DNA from: Acidimicrobiales bacterium
GTDB lineage: Bacteria > Actinomycetota > Acidimicrobiia > Acidimicrobiales > Aldehydirespiratoraceae
DNA: 64,000 nucleotides
Reading direction: 5' to 3'
NCBI GenBank assembly: GCA_029263195.1
Contig: JAJCXX010000061.1
Coordinates: forward strand, 1 to 64,000
The first letter of the stretch is position 1, and each line of letters starts with the position of its first letter. The translations under genes were made by a program, and so were the position numbers. This document shows, piece by piece, positions 49,476 to 58,552 of this stretch. The notes below the pieces were generated by a model, which was not told the origin of the DNA, made no database searches, and saw only the letters and a list, made by a program, of their open reading frames with translations.

Positions 49476-50879
49476 GTGGACATGATCGACAAGCCCTGGC
49501 AGGGAGACATGGTGTCGTTGGTCGACGCGTTTCGGTCGGGGGAAAGGCACCCGAGCGAGGAGCTGGCCGCGACCTTGGCCGCGGTGGCCGACAGCGAGTT
49601 GAACGCTGTTTGTCACATCGATGCCGAGGCCGCCATGGCCGCGGCCGAGACGGCGGATGTATCTGCTCCGATGGGGGGCGTTCCCATTGCCGTGAAGGAG
49701 CTCTTGAAGGTGGGGGGCTGGCCCGACACGGAGGCTTCGGTGGCTCTGGCCGACCGCGTGGCCGCCGCCGACTCCACCGTGGTGTCGAGGCTTCGGATCG
49801 GAGGCGCGATCCCCGCCGTTCAGACCACTTCGAGTGAATTCGGAGGCGTCAACCAGTCGACGACCAAGTTGCACGGAGCCACACGAAACCCCTGGGGGGC
49901 CGACCGGACGCCGGGCGGTTCGTCGGGTGGATCCGCCGCCGGGGTTGCCGGCGGCTTGTTCTCGATTGCCACCGGAAGCGACGGCGGAGGCTCGATTCGC
50001 ATACCGGCCGGTTTCTGCGGCTTGGTTGGCTTGAAGCCGACCTATGGCCGGCTACCGATGGGTCCCGGTGTTTCGCTCGGCAATATCACCGCGGTCGAGG
50101 GTTGCGTGTCGCGCAGCGTGCGCGACACGGCGCGCTACCTCGACGTGACCAACGGTTCGCATTCGCGTGATCCGCTGAGTCTCCCACGAGTGGAAGGATT
50201 CGAAGCGGGGCTGGGCCGCCGGCGCCACGAGTTGAGTGCGCTCAAGGTGGCGATCGTCATTGATCACGGCACCGCTGTTGTGGCGCCCGAGACCGAGGAA
50301 CTGGTTCGTGCTGCTGCCGAGGAACTGGTGGAGGCATGTGGGATGAATCGGGTGGAGCTCGACCTTCGCTTGCCGGCGATCATGGGAGCGTGGTCGCTCA
50401 CGGGTTCGGTGGGGCTTCGTATGGAGCTCGGTGATCGCTGGCCGGAGTGTGCTGATCAGCTCACCGGCATGATGCGCAAGGGAGTGGAGTTGGCCGAGGA
50501 ACGTCTTGGCCTCGATACCTTGGTCATGGCTGAGACTCGGCGGCGAGAGCTCAACGAGGCAATGGCCGACATGTTCGATCAGGCCGACGTGGTGATTGCT
50601 GCCACCAACCCGTCGACGGCATTCGACGCCGAGGGTCGGTTGCCGAGTGTGTTCGGCGGCCGAGAATCGACATCAGGCAACAACGGTGCCCTCACGACGC
50701 CATCGAACATCTACGGCAATCCCGCGATCTCGCTGCCGGCCGGAGTGGCCAGCGACGGCTTGCCGGTGGGGATGCAGGTGGTGGCCCGCCACCACGAGGA
50801 GTCACTACTGCTCGACATCGGGTTGGCGTGGGAGAAGACACGCCCGTGGCCTCTCACGGCTCCTACGACTCCCTGCTGA
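49476..50879 (+). CDS. Amidase signature-family hydrolase
   Basis: A 467-residue protein with the Ser-cisSer-Lys triad of the amidase signature family. The Lys is in VPIAVKELLKVGGW (about residue 73). The Gly/Ser-rich signature GGSSGGSAAGVAGGLFSIATGSDGGGSIRIPAGFCGLVGLKPT carries the Ser residues. It hydrolyses an amide; the substrate is unknown and could be the source of an acid activated by the flanking ligases. It starts GTG 49476, with ATG 49482 as an alternative. Confidence 0.88.
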   Translation: MDMIDKPWQGDMVSLVDAFRSGERHPSEELAATLAAVADSELNAVCHIDAEAAMAAAETADVSAPMGGVPIAVKELLKVGGWPDTEASVALADRVAAADSTVVSRLRIGGAIPAVQTTSSEFGGVNQSTTKLHGATRNPWGADRTPGGSSGGSAAGVAGGLFSIATGSDGGGSIRIPAGFCGLVGLKPTYGRLPMGPGVSLGNITAVEGCVSRSVRDTARYLDVTNGSHSRDPLSLPRVEGFEAGLGRRRHELSALKVAIVIDHGTAVVAPETEELVRAAAEELVEACGMNRVELDLRLPAIMGAWSLTGSVGLRMELGDRWPECADQLTGMMRKGVELAEERLGLDTLVMAETRRRELNEAMADMFDQADVVIAATNPSTAFDAEGRLPSVFGGRESTSGNNGALTTPSNIYGNPAISLPAGVASDGLPVGMQVVARHHEESLLLDIGLAWEKTRPWPLTAPTTPC

Positions 50880-50915
50880 CCAACCCAACGAAAGAAGCAG
50901 CCCGAGCGGGGCGTA

Positions 50916-52595
50916 TCAATCTTCGATGAAGGTGTTGTCGGATTCGCCGGTCAGAACCTTCTTCATCACCTTGCCGCCGGCGTTTCTGGGAAGCGGTTCG
51001 TCGCGAATCTCCCAGTGAGCAGGAATCTTGTGCCCCGACAGGGTTTGACTCAGCCACGCCGTCAACCGTTCAGTGTCGACTTCGGCTCCGGTGACCGGCA
51101 CCACCACGGCCTTCACCTCGTGGCCGAGTTCGCGGTGCTCGACGCCGAACACAGCGGCCTCATGGACGTCAGGGTGATCGTCGAGGCGGGTTTCGATCTC
51201 CGCCGGGTAGATGTTCTCGCCGCCGCGGATGATCAGTTCGCTTCGCCGGCTGTCGAGATACAGCAACCCGTCTCGGACATGGCCGTAGTCGCCGGTGAGC
51301 AGCCACCCATCGGTACGGTGGGTCTCTTCGGTTGAGCGGGGGTCGTTCCAGTAGCCGGGGGAGACCATCGGCCCGCGCAGGTAGACGTTGCCGATCTCTC
51401 CGTCGGGTAGGGGCTGAAGATCGTCGTCGGCTATTTGCAGTTCGACCGTGGGCAGCGGAACCCCGACGGTGTCGGGGTGTCGGGCGAGTAGATCGTCGGG
51501 GGCCGCCGCGGCCAGGCCCGAGCACTCGGTCAGTCCGTATCCGACCCCAACGGCGCGCTCAGCGAGAGGCAGCGCAGCCCGGCAGGACTTCAGAAGCTCG
51601 GGGGTCCATACCGACCCGCCCCCGCCGATCGAGCTGACGGTCGATGTGTTGAACTCAGCGAACCTGGGATGCTCGATGATTCTCCAGATCTGAGTGGTGA
51701 CACCACCCCATCTGGTGATGCCATACTGCTCGGTCAGGCTCAGAACCTTCCCGGGATCGAATCGGCCCGTGGTCCAGACGTGGCCGCTGCCCGACGCCAC
51801 GGCGGTAATGGCGCAGGCGTGCAATCCGGAGATGTGAAACAAAGGGCTGGCCGCCAACGACAGCATCGGGGGCCGTTCGCCCTCGACGGGGAACCGGATG
51901 GCGTCGCGGGCACCGAGCATGAACGCGCAACCGATGTAGGCGATGAAGTTTCGGTGGGTACAGATCGAGCCCTTGGCCCGGCCGGTTGTGCCGGACGTGA
52001 AGAGAATCGCAGCAGGATCGTCCTCGTCGATCGGATTGTCGGGCAGGGCCGCGTCGGGGTGGAGGGCCACCATGCGTTCGAAGTCGTCCTCGATAACCAC
52101 CACGGGAGTCTCGGCGCGTGATCCGAGACGCTCGAAGCGCGGCCGGTCGGTGACCAGGATCTTGGGCCGGGTGAGGTCCAGCCCGTGTCGAATCTCATCT
52201 CCGATCCACCAGCCGTTCATCGCCACGGCGATCGCGCCCAGCGACACCGTGGCCCAGAACGTCTCGATCCATTCCGGGCAGTTCGCCGCAAGGATGGCGA
52301 CACGATCGCCGGGCCCGATGCCGTAGTCGTCGCGGAGGGCCGCGGCGACCGAGCTCACGCGTGTGATGTTCTCCGCGAATGTGGCCGACCGGCCGTTGTC
52401 GAAGACGTAGTAGCGAGCATTGCCGTCGGAGTGTTTGGAGGAGGCCGCGAGCAAGTCCCTGAGCGAGCGGTGACGGCCCGCCAACACCGACATCTCTCGG
52501 CCACGAACCTGTTCTCTTGCCGTCTCGAAGAATCCGCCTGGCCCGGTGAGCAAGCGGTCGACCTCGGCGATTGTCATCGTCGGTCGGCTGGTCAT
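50916..52595 (-). CDS. AMP-dependent acyl-CoA synthetase (fatty-acid type)
   Basis: ANL-family ligase of 559 residues. ATG 52595 (MTSRPTMTIAEV) is chosen, since a longer frame would overlap the divergent dehydrogenase start. Motifs: LFTSGTTGRAKGSICTH, YGLTECSG, GWLLTGDYGHVRDGLLYLDSR, RGGENIYPAEIE and RNAGGKVMKKVL with the catalytic Lys. It has an N-terminal extension with RHRSLRDLLAASSKHSDGNARYYVF. It is probably specific for a medium or aromatic acid; the exact substrate is unknown. Confidence 0.87.
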   Translation of the reverse strand: MTSRPTMTIAEVDRLLTGPGGFFETAREQVRGREMSVLAGRHRSLRDLLAASSKHSDGNARYYVFDNGRSATFAENITRVSSVAAALRDDYGIGPGDRVAILAANCPEWIETFWATVSLGAIAVAMNGWWIGDEIRHGLDLTRPKILVTDRPRFERLGSRAETPVVVIEDDFERMVALHPDAALPDNPIDEDDPAAILFTSGTTGRAKGSICTHRNFIAYIGCAFMLGARDAIRFPVEGERPPMLSLAASPLFHISGLHACAITAVASGSGHVWTTGRFDPGKVLSLTEQYGITRWGGVTTQIWRIIEHPRFAEFNTSTVSSIGGGGSVWTPELLKSCRAALPLAERAVGVGYGLTECSGLAAAAPDDLLARHPDTVGVPLPTVELQIADDDLQPLPDGEIGNVYLRGPMVSPGYWNDPRSTEETHRTDGWLLTGDYGHVRDGLLYLDSRRSELIIRGGENIYPAEIETRLDDHPDVHEAAVFGVEHRELGHEVKAVVVPVTGAEVDTERLTAWLSQTLSGHKIPAHWEIRDEPLPRNAGGKVMKKVLTGESDNTFIED

Positions 52596-52690
52596 GGGCG
52601 TCCTCACGGCGGTTCGGGATCCGAATTGTCGCACAGCCGTTCCTGTGATCCGAATCTGACGAGGCCCCCAGCGGTGGATACTCTCCGGCC

Positions 52691-53896
52691 ATGGATGTCC
52701 GGCTCGACCCAGCGTTGCAAGGTTTCGCCGATGAAGTCCGTTCCTGGCTCGAGGAGCATCTGGTTGGTTCATTTGCGGGGCTCCGTGGCCGTGGCCTCAC
52801 TGGCCAGGAGGACTTGGCGCCGGAGGTGCAGATCGAATGGGAGCGCGAGCTGGCCGAGGGCGGATGGCTGGGAATCGACTTCCCGAAGTCGATCGGCGGT
52901 CGGGAGTGCTCGCTGGCCGAGCAGGTGGTGTTCCACCAGGCCTACGTCGATGCCAGAGCGCCGGGTCGTCTGCCGAATCTCGGCGTGACTCTCCTGGGAC
53001 CGACGTTGATGGCTTTCGGGTCTGCGGAGCAGCAACAGAGGTTCGTGCCGAGGATCCTCGCCGGCGATGAGCTCTGGTGTCAGGGGTATTCAGAGCCCGA
53101 CGCCGGTTCGGATCTCGCCAATGTGAAGACCCGCGGCGAGCTGGTCGACGGCCAGTGGCTGGTCAGTGGTCAGAAGGTGTGGACTTCGTTGGCGCAGTTC
53201 GCTAACTGGATCTTCGTCGTCGCCAGAACCGACCCGGATTCGCAACGTCACGCCGGCTTGTCGTATCTGCTCCTGCCCATGAATCAGGTGGGCATAGACG
53301 TTCGTCCCATTGTCCAGATCACTGGCGGTGTCGAGTTCAACGAGACCTTTCTCGATGGCGCGGCCACCGACGAGAGCATGGTGGTCGGCGGTGTCGGCAA
53401 TGGTTGGAAGGTGGCCATGGGCACGCTTGCATTCGAGCGTGGCGCCTCCACGCTGGGCCAGCAGTCGAGCTTCCGTCAGGAACTCGAGTCCGTGATCGGG
53501 TTGGCGAAGCGCACCGGGCGATGGGACGACCCGGTCGTGAGGCAGGAACTCATGGCGAGCCATGTTCGGCTGGAGATCCTGCGCTTCAATCAGATGCGGA
53601 TGCTCTCGGCTCTCACGAGTGGAGGAGTCCCGGGGCCCGAAATGTCGATCGGGAAGCTCTACTGGGCTGGTTGGCATCGTCGTCTGGGCGAGTTGGCGAT
53701 GATGGTCAGGGGGGCGTCGGGAATGATCGGCTCCGACGATGCCCACGACGGTCACGATGGACGGCACTACCCCCTCGACCGCGAGCAACGCACATTTCTC
53801 TACAGCCGATCGCACACCATCTACGGCGGATCCAACCAAATTCAGCGCAACATCATCGGAGAGCGGGTGCTCGGGCTTCCGCGCGAACCTCGCTGA
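52691..53896 (+). CDS. Acyl-CoA dehydrogenase
   Basis: A 401-residue FAD enzyme for alpha,beta-dehydrogenation of an acyl-CoA. GYSEPDAGSDLANVKTRG and WTSLAQFANW are the FAD/substrate loop motifs. The C-terminal IYGGSNQIQRNIIGERVLGLPRE matches the usual QIQRNIIAERVLGLP. The usual catalytic Glu region is not certain in this subgroup. ATG 52691 is divergent from the ligase, with a 95-bp shared promoter region. It fits a catabolic route with the nearby ligases and crotonases. Confidence 0.9.
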   Translation: MDVRLDPALQGFADEVRSWLEEHLVGSFAGLRGRGLTGQEDLAPEVQIEWERELAEGGWLGIDFPKSIGGRECSLAEQVVFHQAYVDARAPGRLPNLGVTLLGPTLMAFGSAEQQQRFVPRILAGDELWCQGYSEPDAGSDLANVKTRGELVDGQWLVSGQKVWTSLAQFANWIFVVARTDPDSQRHAGLSYLLLPMNQVGIDVRPIVQITGGVEFNETFLDGAATDESMVVGGVGNGWKVAMGTLAFERGASTLGQQSSFRQELESVIGLAKRTGRWDDPVVRQELMASHVRLEILRFNQMRMLSALTSGGVPGPEMSIGKLYWAGWHRRLGELAMMVRGASGMIGSDDAHDGHDGRHYPLDREQRTFLYSRSHTIYGGSNQIQRNIIGERVLGLPREPR

Positions 53897-53927
53897 GCCG
53901 CCGAATCGTTGTTGGCGTTGTCGGGAT

Positions 53928-54110
53928 TCAGCCGAGTTCGGAAGTGATCTCCGAGAAGTGCGAGGAGGTGCCTCCACCGAGAGCGGTGACCGCACCGATG
54001 CAGACGAGAGCAATAAGCGCTATCAGCAGCGCGTACTCGACCAGGTTGGCACCACGATCGTCGCCCATATGGGCACGAATCCAGCCTTGAGTGAACTTGA
54101 TGGCGGTCAT
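53928..54110 (-). CDS. Flp/Fap-type pilin (orphan)
   Basis: A 60-residue type IVb prepilin. The short basic leader ends in DDRG, and the cleavage motif G/ANLVEY has the Glu at +5 of the mature pilin, then a long hydrophobic helix (ALLIALIALVCIGAVTALGG) and a short tail. The assembly genes tadA, tadB, tadC and the TadV peptidase are not in this window. A CpaB-like protein is 22 kb away. It would be a surface pilus subunit. Confidence 0.82.
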   Translation of the reverse strand: MTAIKFTQGWIRAHMGDDRGANLVEYALLIALIALVCIGAVTALGGGTSSHFSEITSELG

Positions 54111-54215
54111 CGATACTCCTGAGTGAATGGCCGTTGTTCTTCTATCGGCGGCGGAGTGTCGATTATTGAGGACCTTCGGCTGATTGGAGCGCGGCCATTT
54201 GCGGCCGCTGATAGG

Positions 54216-55190
54216 TCAAATTGCGTGCGGCGTGTCGACGATGACATCGACCAGGCCGTATTCGAGGGCTTCTTCAGCCGCGATGACCGTGTCGCGCAAC
54301 AGCAACTCGAGTGTTCGGGGGGCTCCGATACGTCGCGGGATACTCACGGTTCCGCCGGCGCCGGGCATCAGCCCCATCGACGTCTCGGGCATCCGAAATG
54401 ACGCCTTTGGCGTGGCGACGATTCGGTGCGCGAACGCGGCCAATTCAACTCCAGCTCCGATACACGGCCCGTCGATGACCGCCGTCAGCCGGCTTGCCAA
54501 GCCGGCGGTCCACGGGGCGATGTTTGCCGTGCCTCGGATCAGGTTCGAGGTGGCGGGATCGTCGGCGGTGCCGAACTCCGCCGGGTCGCCACCTCCGCAG
54601 AAGCAGGTGCCTTCGCCGAGAAGTCGAACCGGTCGGTCGTCGGCTGTGGCGGTTTTGAACGCGTCGACGAGTTGGTCGCGCAGTTCGACATCGATCAGGT
54701 TCCGGAGCTTGGGTCTGGTCATCACGATGTCGATCCGGTCGGGGTGATCATCCATTCTCACGCGTGGCGACGGGTCCTCGGGTCGGACCCGTCGGCCTCT
54801 AGCCGCCAGCCAACGAGCGTGTTCGGGGCCACCTTGGAGTGCCGAGTAGGCGAGCGACTCGACCACGAGGCCGTCGGCGGTGCCGAGTCTCGGCGTGAGT
54901 CGCAACACTTGAGCGAGTGTGACAGCAGCGAGCGGATTGTTCTCGATCGATTCGACGACCGGCTCGGGGTCGTCGGTGTGAAGGTCCCAGCCGTGATCCG
55001 CCCCAGTGTCTCCGGTGGCGAGGGCGATGACCGGCAGAGCCGTGAGGGCCCGAGCCACGTCGGTCAGGTCTGATCCGTCTCCCTGCACCACCACCACCGG
55101 CACCCCCACCGCCGCTCCCACCGAGCGGTGGAGGTCGGGGGACTCGACAAGGAGTCGGGCCTTGCCGGCGGAGAGTCGGAGCACCGCCAT
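54216..55190 (-). CDS. Enoyl-CoA hydratase/isomerase family protein with extended N-terminus
   Basis: A 324-residue protein (ATG 55190). Residues 1-140 have little similarity to crotonases: VPVVVVQGDGSDLTDVARALTALPVIALATGDTGADHGW, a possible regulatory or degenerate domain. From about 150 it is a crotonase: TRPKLRNLIDVELRDQL, GEGTCFCGGGDPAEFG (first oxyanion segment), DGPCIGAGVELAAFAHRIVATP (second), and LMPGAGGTVSIPRRIG. The gene begins 2 bp after the stop of the ligase, so the two are co-transcribed. Confidence 0.75.
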   Translation of the reverse strand: MAVLRLSAGKARLLVESPDLHRSVGAAVGVPVVVVQGDGSDLTDVARALTALPVIALATGDTGADHGWDLHTDDPEPVVESIENNPLAAVTLAQVLRLTPRLGTADGLVVESLAYSALQGGPEHARWLAARGRRVRPEDPSPRVRMDDHPDRIDIVMTRPKLRNLIDVELRDQLVDAFKTATADDRPVRLLGEGTCFCGGGDPAEFGTADDPATSNLIRGTANIAPWTAGLASRLTAVIDGPCIGAGVELAAFAHRIVATPKASFRMPETSMGLMPGAGGTVSIPRRIGAPRTLELLLRDTVIAAEEALEYGLVDVIVDTPHAI

Positions 55191-55192
55191 GG

Positions 55193-56719
55193 TCAGTAGG
55201 TGTGATCGCCGAGTGACGAGAATCGGACGCGCAAAACGCGGCGCAGGACTTTCCCGGTCTCGTTGTAGGGAAGCTCGTCGACCACCACGATGTGTTCGGG
55301 CACGCGACTGGATCTCATTCGCTCCTTCACGAACTCCTGAAGCTCGGCGGCAGGTGGAGCTTCGGCGATCGGCACGATCACAGCCAGGATGCTCTCGCCC
55401 CAATCGCTCGACGGTATTCCGATCACTGCTACATCGTGAATACCGGGATGCGTCAGCAGCACGTCTTCGATCTCGCCGGGCGACATGTTCTCTGCGCCCC
55501 TGATGATGATGTCGTCGTTTCGGCCCTGGACGAACAGATAGCCCCCGTGGTCGATGAAGCCGCTGTCGTGGGTGGGGAACCAACCGTCGTTGTCGAGCGA
55601 CGATCCCGTCTCGAGGTATTCACCGGCGACTTGAGCTCCTCTGACGTGGATCTCCCCGGCTCGACCGGCGGAAAGAACTTGTCCGGTGTCGTCGCGAATC
55701 GAGACCTCGATGCTGGGTAGGGGCACTCCGACCGACATGAGACGGCCTTTCTCGGCCGGATCGTCGCTGTAGTGGGCGAGTCGGTGCTCGTCGGGCCCCA
55801 GAAGAGCAACGGTGGAGCTTGTCTCGGTGAGGCCGTAGGCGTTCACGAAGGCGGTGATCGGAAACAGATCGAGAGCTCGGCTGATGACCGGAAGAGGCAT
55901 TCTTCCGCCGCCATACGACATCACACGGAGCCCAAGGATCGGATCGCCGCCTCGTTGGTCGAGCGCTTCTACGATTCGAGCCATCATGGTCGGCACGACC
56001 ATGGCGTGGGTGATGCCCTCCCGTTCGACGGTGTCGATCCAGTCGTCGGCGTCGAAGCGCGGGAGTTGCACGATTCGACGCCCGGCGTAGACCGACGACA
56101 GGATCGCCGACACCCCGGCGATGTGGTACGTCGGGACGCTGATGAGGGTTGCTTCGTCCTCGCCGGCTCCATCGAATTCCACGGAACCGAACACGTACGA
56201 CTGCAGATGACGGTGTCGAAGCACTGCCGATTTCGGTGCGCCTGTTGTCCCGCTGGTGAACAACATCACCGCTATGTCGTCGGGGTCGCCGGAGTCGTCC
56301 GGGGGATTGGCGGGTGAGTCGAATCCGAGCAGTTCGGCATCGGGCTCGACCAGCGTGCAGGACTCAACCGGATCGATTCCGTCGACCAAACAGAGTCGTG
56401 TTGTTTCGGCTTGGCCGGTGATGGCGACCGCCGGTGCGGCGCGGGCCGCCAAGCTTCGAAGCTCGTTGTCGGGAAGCCGGTAGTTGAGCGGCACATAGGG
56501 AAGGCCGGCTGCCGCGGCACCGAAGATGGCAATCGGCACCGCCTCGCTCGATTCGTCGCACAACACGACACGCTCAGCGTTTCTGGATCGAAACAGGATG
56601 GCTGCGGCCATCGACTTCCTGAGGAGCTCTTCGTAGCTGATTCCGGAGTCGGCTGAACCAATGGCAGTGCGCTGGGGGTTGGCGCCGGCCGCCATCTCGA
56701 GCAGCAGCATCAAAGTCAT
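55193..56719 (-). CDS. AMP-dependent acyl-CoA synthetase
   Basis: A 508-residue ANL ligase with P-loop LFTSGTTGAPKSAVLRHR, A5 NAYGLTETSS, A7 GWFPTHDSGFIDHGGYLFVQGRND, RGAENMSPGEIE and the catalytic Lys near NETGKVLRRVL. It is first in a two-gene unit with the crotonase-like protein. The N-terminus starts MTLMLLLEMAAGANPQRTAIG, somewhat short but normal for this family. Confidence 0.87.
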   Translation of the reverse strand: MTLMLLLEMAAGANPQRTAIGSADSGISYEELLRKSMAAAILFRSRNAERVVLCDESSEAVPIAIFGAAAAGLPYVPLNYRLPDNELRSLAARAAPAVAITGQAETTRLCLVDGIDPVESCTLVEPDAELLGFDSPANPPDDSGDPDDIAVMLFTSGTTGAPKSAVLRHRHLQSYVFGSVEFDGAGEDEATLISVPTYHIAGVSAILSSVYAGRRIVQLPRFDADDWIDTVEREGITHAMVVPTMMARIVEALDQRGGDPILGLRVMSYGGGRMPLPVISRALDLFPITAFVNAYGLTETSSTVALLGPDEHRLAHYSDDPAEKGRLMSVGVPLPSIEVSIRDDTGQVLSAGRAGEIHVRGAQVAGEYLETGSSLDNDGWFPTHDSGFIDHGGYLFVQGRNDDIIIRGAENMSPGEIEDVLLTHPGIHDVAVIGIPSSDWGESILAVIVPIAEAPPAAELQEFVKERMRSSRVPEHIVVVDELPYNETGKVLRRVLRVRFSSLGDHTY

Positions 56720-56733
56720 GATGGGTTCGGCGT

Positions 56734-57039
56734 TCAGTCCGACGCCGGGAGCGTCTTGGCTTGGGCAACGTCGAGGGTCGAGTCGCCGACGGTGATGGAC
56801 CCGGAACCCGCCTTGGTGCAGAGCAATTCGATGGAACCTGATTCGTCGGTGTATCGCTTACCGAGCAGCGTTCCGCCGGAAGCGTCGTCGGAATGGACCC
56901 CGTCGATCGCCGGCGACCCGGCCCCGACCATCGGTGACCCGCCGCAGCGGAGGTCGGCCGGTCCGGCGCCCTTGACCACGATGACCTGCGTGGAACACAC
57001 GGCGCTCTGGAACTTCGCTCCGGGCTTTAGTTCGACCAT
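56734..57039 (-). CDS. Conserved small protein, unknown function
   Basis: A 101-residue protein from ATG 57039. KPGAKFQSAVCSTQVIVVKGAGPADLRCGGSPM, GGTLLGKRYTDESGSIELLCTKAGSGSITVGDSTL and the end AKTLPASD have a compact beta-rich pattern with three Cys (two well conserved in position: VCST, RCGG). I remember similar small proteins beside acyl-CoA synthetases in actinobacteria, which fits here: the ligase gene starts 15 bp downstream. Function unknown. Confidence 0.65.
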   Translation of the reverse strand: MVELKPGAKFQSAVCSTQVIVVKGAGPADLRCGGSPMVGAGSPAIDGVHSDDASGGTLLGKRYTDESGSIELLCTKAGSGSITVGDSTLDVAQAKTLPASD

Positions 57040-57134
57040 TGTTGTGACCCCCGTGGCTCGTAGCGGCGAGTTGATGCTCCGATGCGACATCTTGGCGCGT
57101 CGGACGGTTCGTGCCAAAGCGTGTCGGCTCGCCG

Positions 57135-58418
57135 ATGGCCGCTACGGTCGGCGATGTGACCCCAGGCCACGATGAAGTTGATTCCGGCGAGTTCGAATGG
57201 GCCGCCTCCGGAGCGATGGCGCTCACCGGTGATGCCTCCGGTCCCCCTCGACTCGAACCGTTTCCGGTGGCTGTCGCCATGACTCGCTGGGCGAGCGATC
57301 TGGCCGACGCATCCTCGAGTTGGGGAGAGAGAGTCGCGGTTGACGGGCCCGCTCTGTTGGGGGAGCGGGCGGCCATCGGTGGCTTGGGTCGCAATGGATC
57401 GGTGTCGGTTGGTGGCTCGGCACGATTCGTGCGAGCTAGCGACGGGTGGGTGGTGCTCAACCTGCCTCGACCGGACGACGTGGCCTCGCTACCGGCGCTG
57501 GTCGAGGCCGATGTCGAGCCTTCGGAATGGGGTGCGATCGAGCGATTGCTCGGCTCGACGCCCGCGGATGAGATAGTCGAGAGGGGAGCGCTGCTGGGTC
57601 TGGCCGTGGCCCATACCGGCGAGACGGTCGGAGGTCCACCGGCCACCGAGTTCGCGGTTGGCGGGAGCAGGACGGTGGTGAGGCGCCCGCTGGTTGTAGA
57701 TCTCTCGGGTCTCTGGGCTGGACCGCTGTTGACTTCGCTGCTTCTCGAAGCCGGTGCTCGGGTGGTGAAGATCGAGTCGCGGGTTCGTCCGGATGGGGCT
57801 CGCCGGGGGCCGCGGGAGTTCTTCGATCTTCTCAATGCGGGAAAGGAGTGTGTCTCGGTGGATCTGACCCGACGAGGCGACATCGCGTTTCTCGACCGGT
57901 TGATGAGATCGGCCGATCTGGTGGTCGAGTCCTCCCGGCCGCGTGCGATGTCGAATCTGGGCATTGACACGGCGGCGGTGGTCGACTCGGGGGTCAATTG
58001 GCTGTCGATCACCGGTCATGGCCGCGATGGCTCAGAGGGGATGCGTGTCGGATTCGGCGACGACACAGCCGTGGCCGGAGGACTCTGGGTCGGTGGCGAC
58101 GAGCCACTATTCGTGGCTGACGCCGCCGCTGATCCGATGACCGGACTGTGTGGCGCGGCCACGGCGGCGGCGATGCTCTCGCTCCCGTCGGCGGTTGGGG
58201 TCGATCTCGCCCTCTCGCGCTCGGCCGCGGCGGCCGTGCCGTTGTCGTCGAGGCGATTGGGCTCGAGTAGAGCGAACGCGGCCCTCGACCGAGACGGTTG
58301 GGTCGTCGAGGCTTCGGGGGAGCGAGTGATGGTCGCTCCGCCTCGATCTCGCCCTCTGACCGGGAGTGCTTGTGACCTTGGTCACGACGACGATGTGGTC
58401 CGGTCGACGCTCAACTGA
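57135..58418 (+). CDS. CaiB/BaiF (class III) CoA-transferase-like protein, atypical
   Basis: About 427 residues from ATG 57135. The region VVDLSGLWAGPLLTSLLLEAGARVVKIESRVRPDGARRGPREFFDLLNAGKECVSVDL (about residues 190-250) is the class III start with ADLVVESSRPRAMSNLGID. Canonical class III proteins begin with this motif, but here about 180 N-terminal residues (SGAMALTGDASG...LADASSSWGERVAVDG) precede it. The C-terminal domain is shortened, so the order looks like a circularly permuted or partly duplicated family member. The catalytic Asp is not certain. Probable role: CoA transfer or a derived hydrolase. Confidence 0.6.
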   Translation: MAATVGDVTPGHDEVDSGEFEWAASGAMALTGDASGPPRLEPFPVAVAMTRWASDLADASSSWGERVAVDGPALLGERAAIGGLGRNGSVSVGGSARFVRASDGWVVLNLPRPDDVASLPALVEADVEPSEWGAIERLLGSTPADEIVERGALLGLAVAHTGETVGGPPATEFAVGGSRTVVRRPLVVDLSGLWAGPLLTSLLLEAGARVVKIESRVRPDGARRGPREFFDLLNAGKECVSVDLTRRGDIAFLDRLMRSADLVVESSRPRAMSNLGIDTAAVVDSGVNWLSITGHGRDGSEGMRVGFGDDTAVAGGLWVGGDEPLFVADAAADPMTGLCGAATAAAMLSLPSAVGVDLALSRSAAAAVPLSSRRLGSSRANAALDRDGWVVEASGERVMVAPPRSRPLTGSACDLGHDDDVVRSTLN

Positions 58419-58552
58419 GCGCGAACAGTGGTCACAACAACCACACAACGTGGCTTTCGTTGCCGTCTGCTGGAATGTACAGTCGTGGCGAAGGGCGATT
58501 CCGAATTGGTTCAGAAGTGCGATGCAAAGCGTTGCCGGAGTGGAGTGAAGCA

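Noticed and set aside
58371-58386. Palindrome TGTGACCTTGGTCACG resembling a CRP site
   Set aside because: It lies inside the end of the CoA-transferase-like gene, more than 160 bp before the next start, and one such match in 64 kb is expected by chance.
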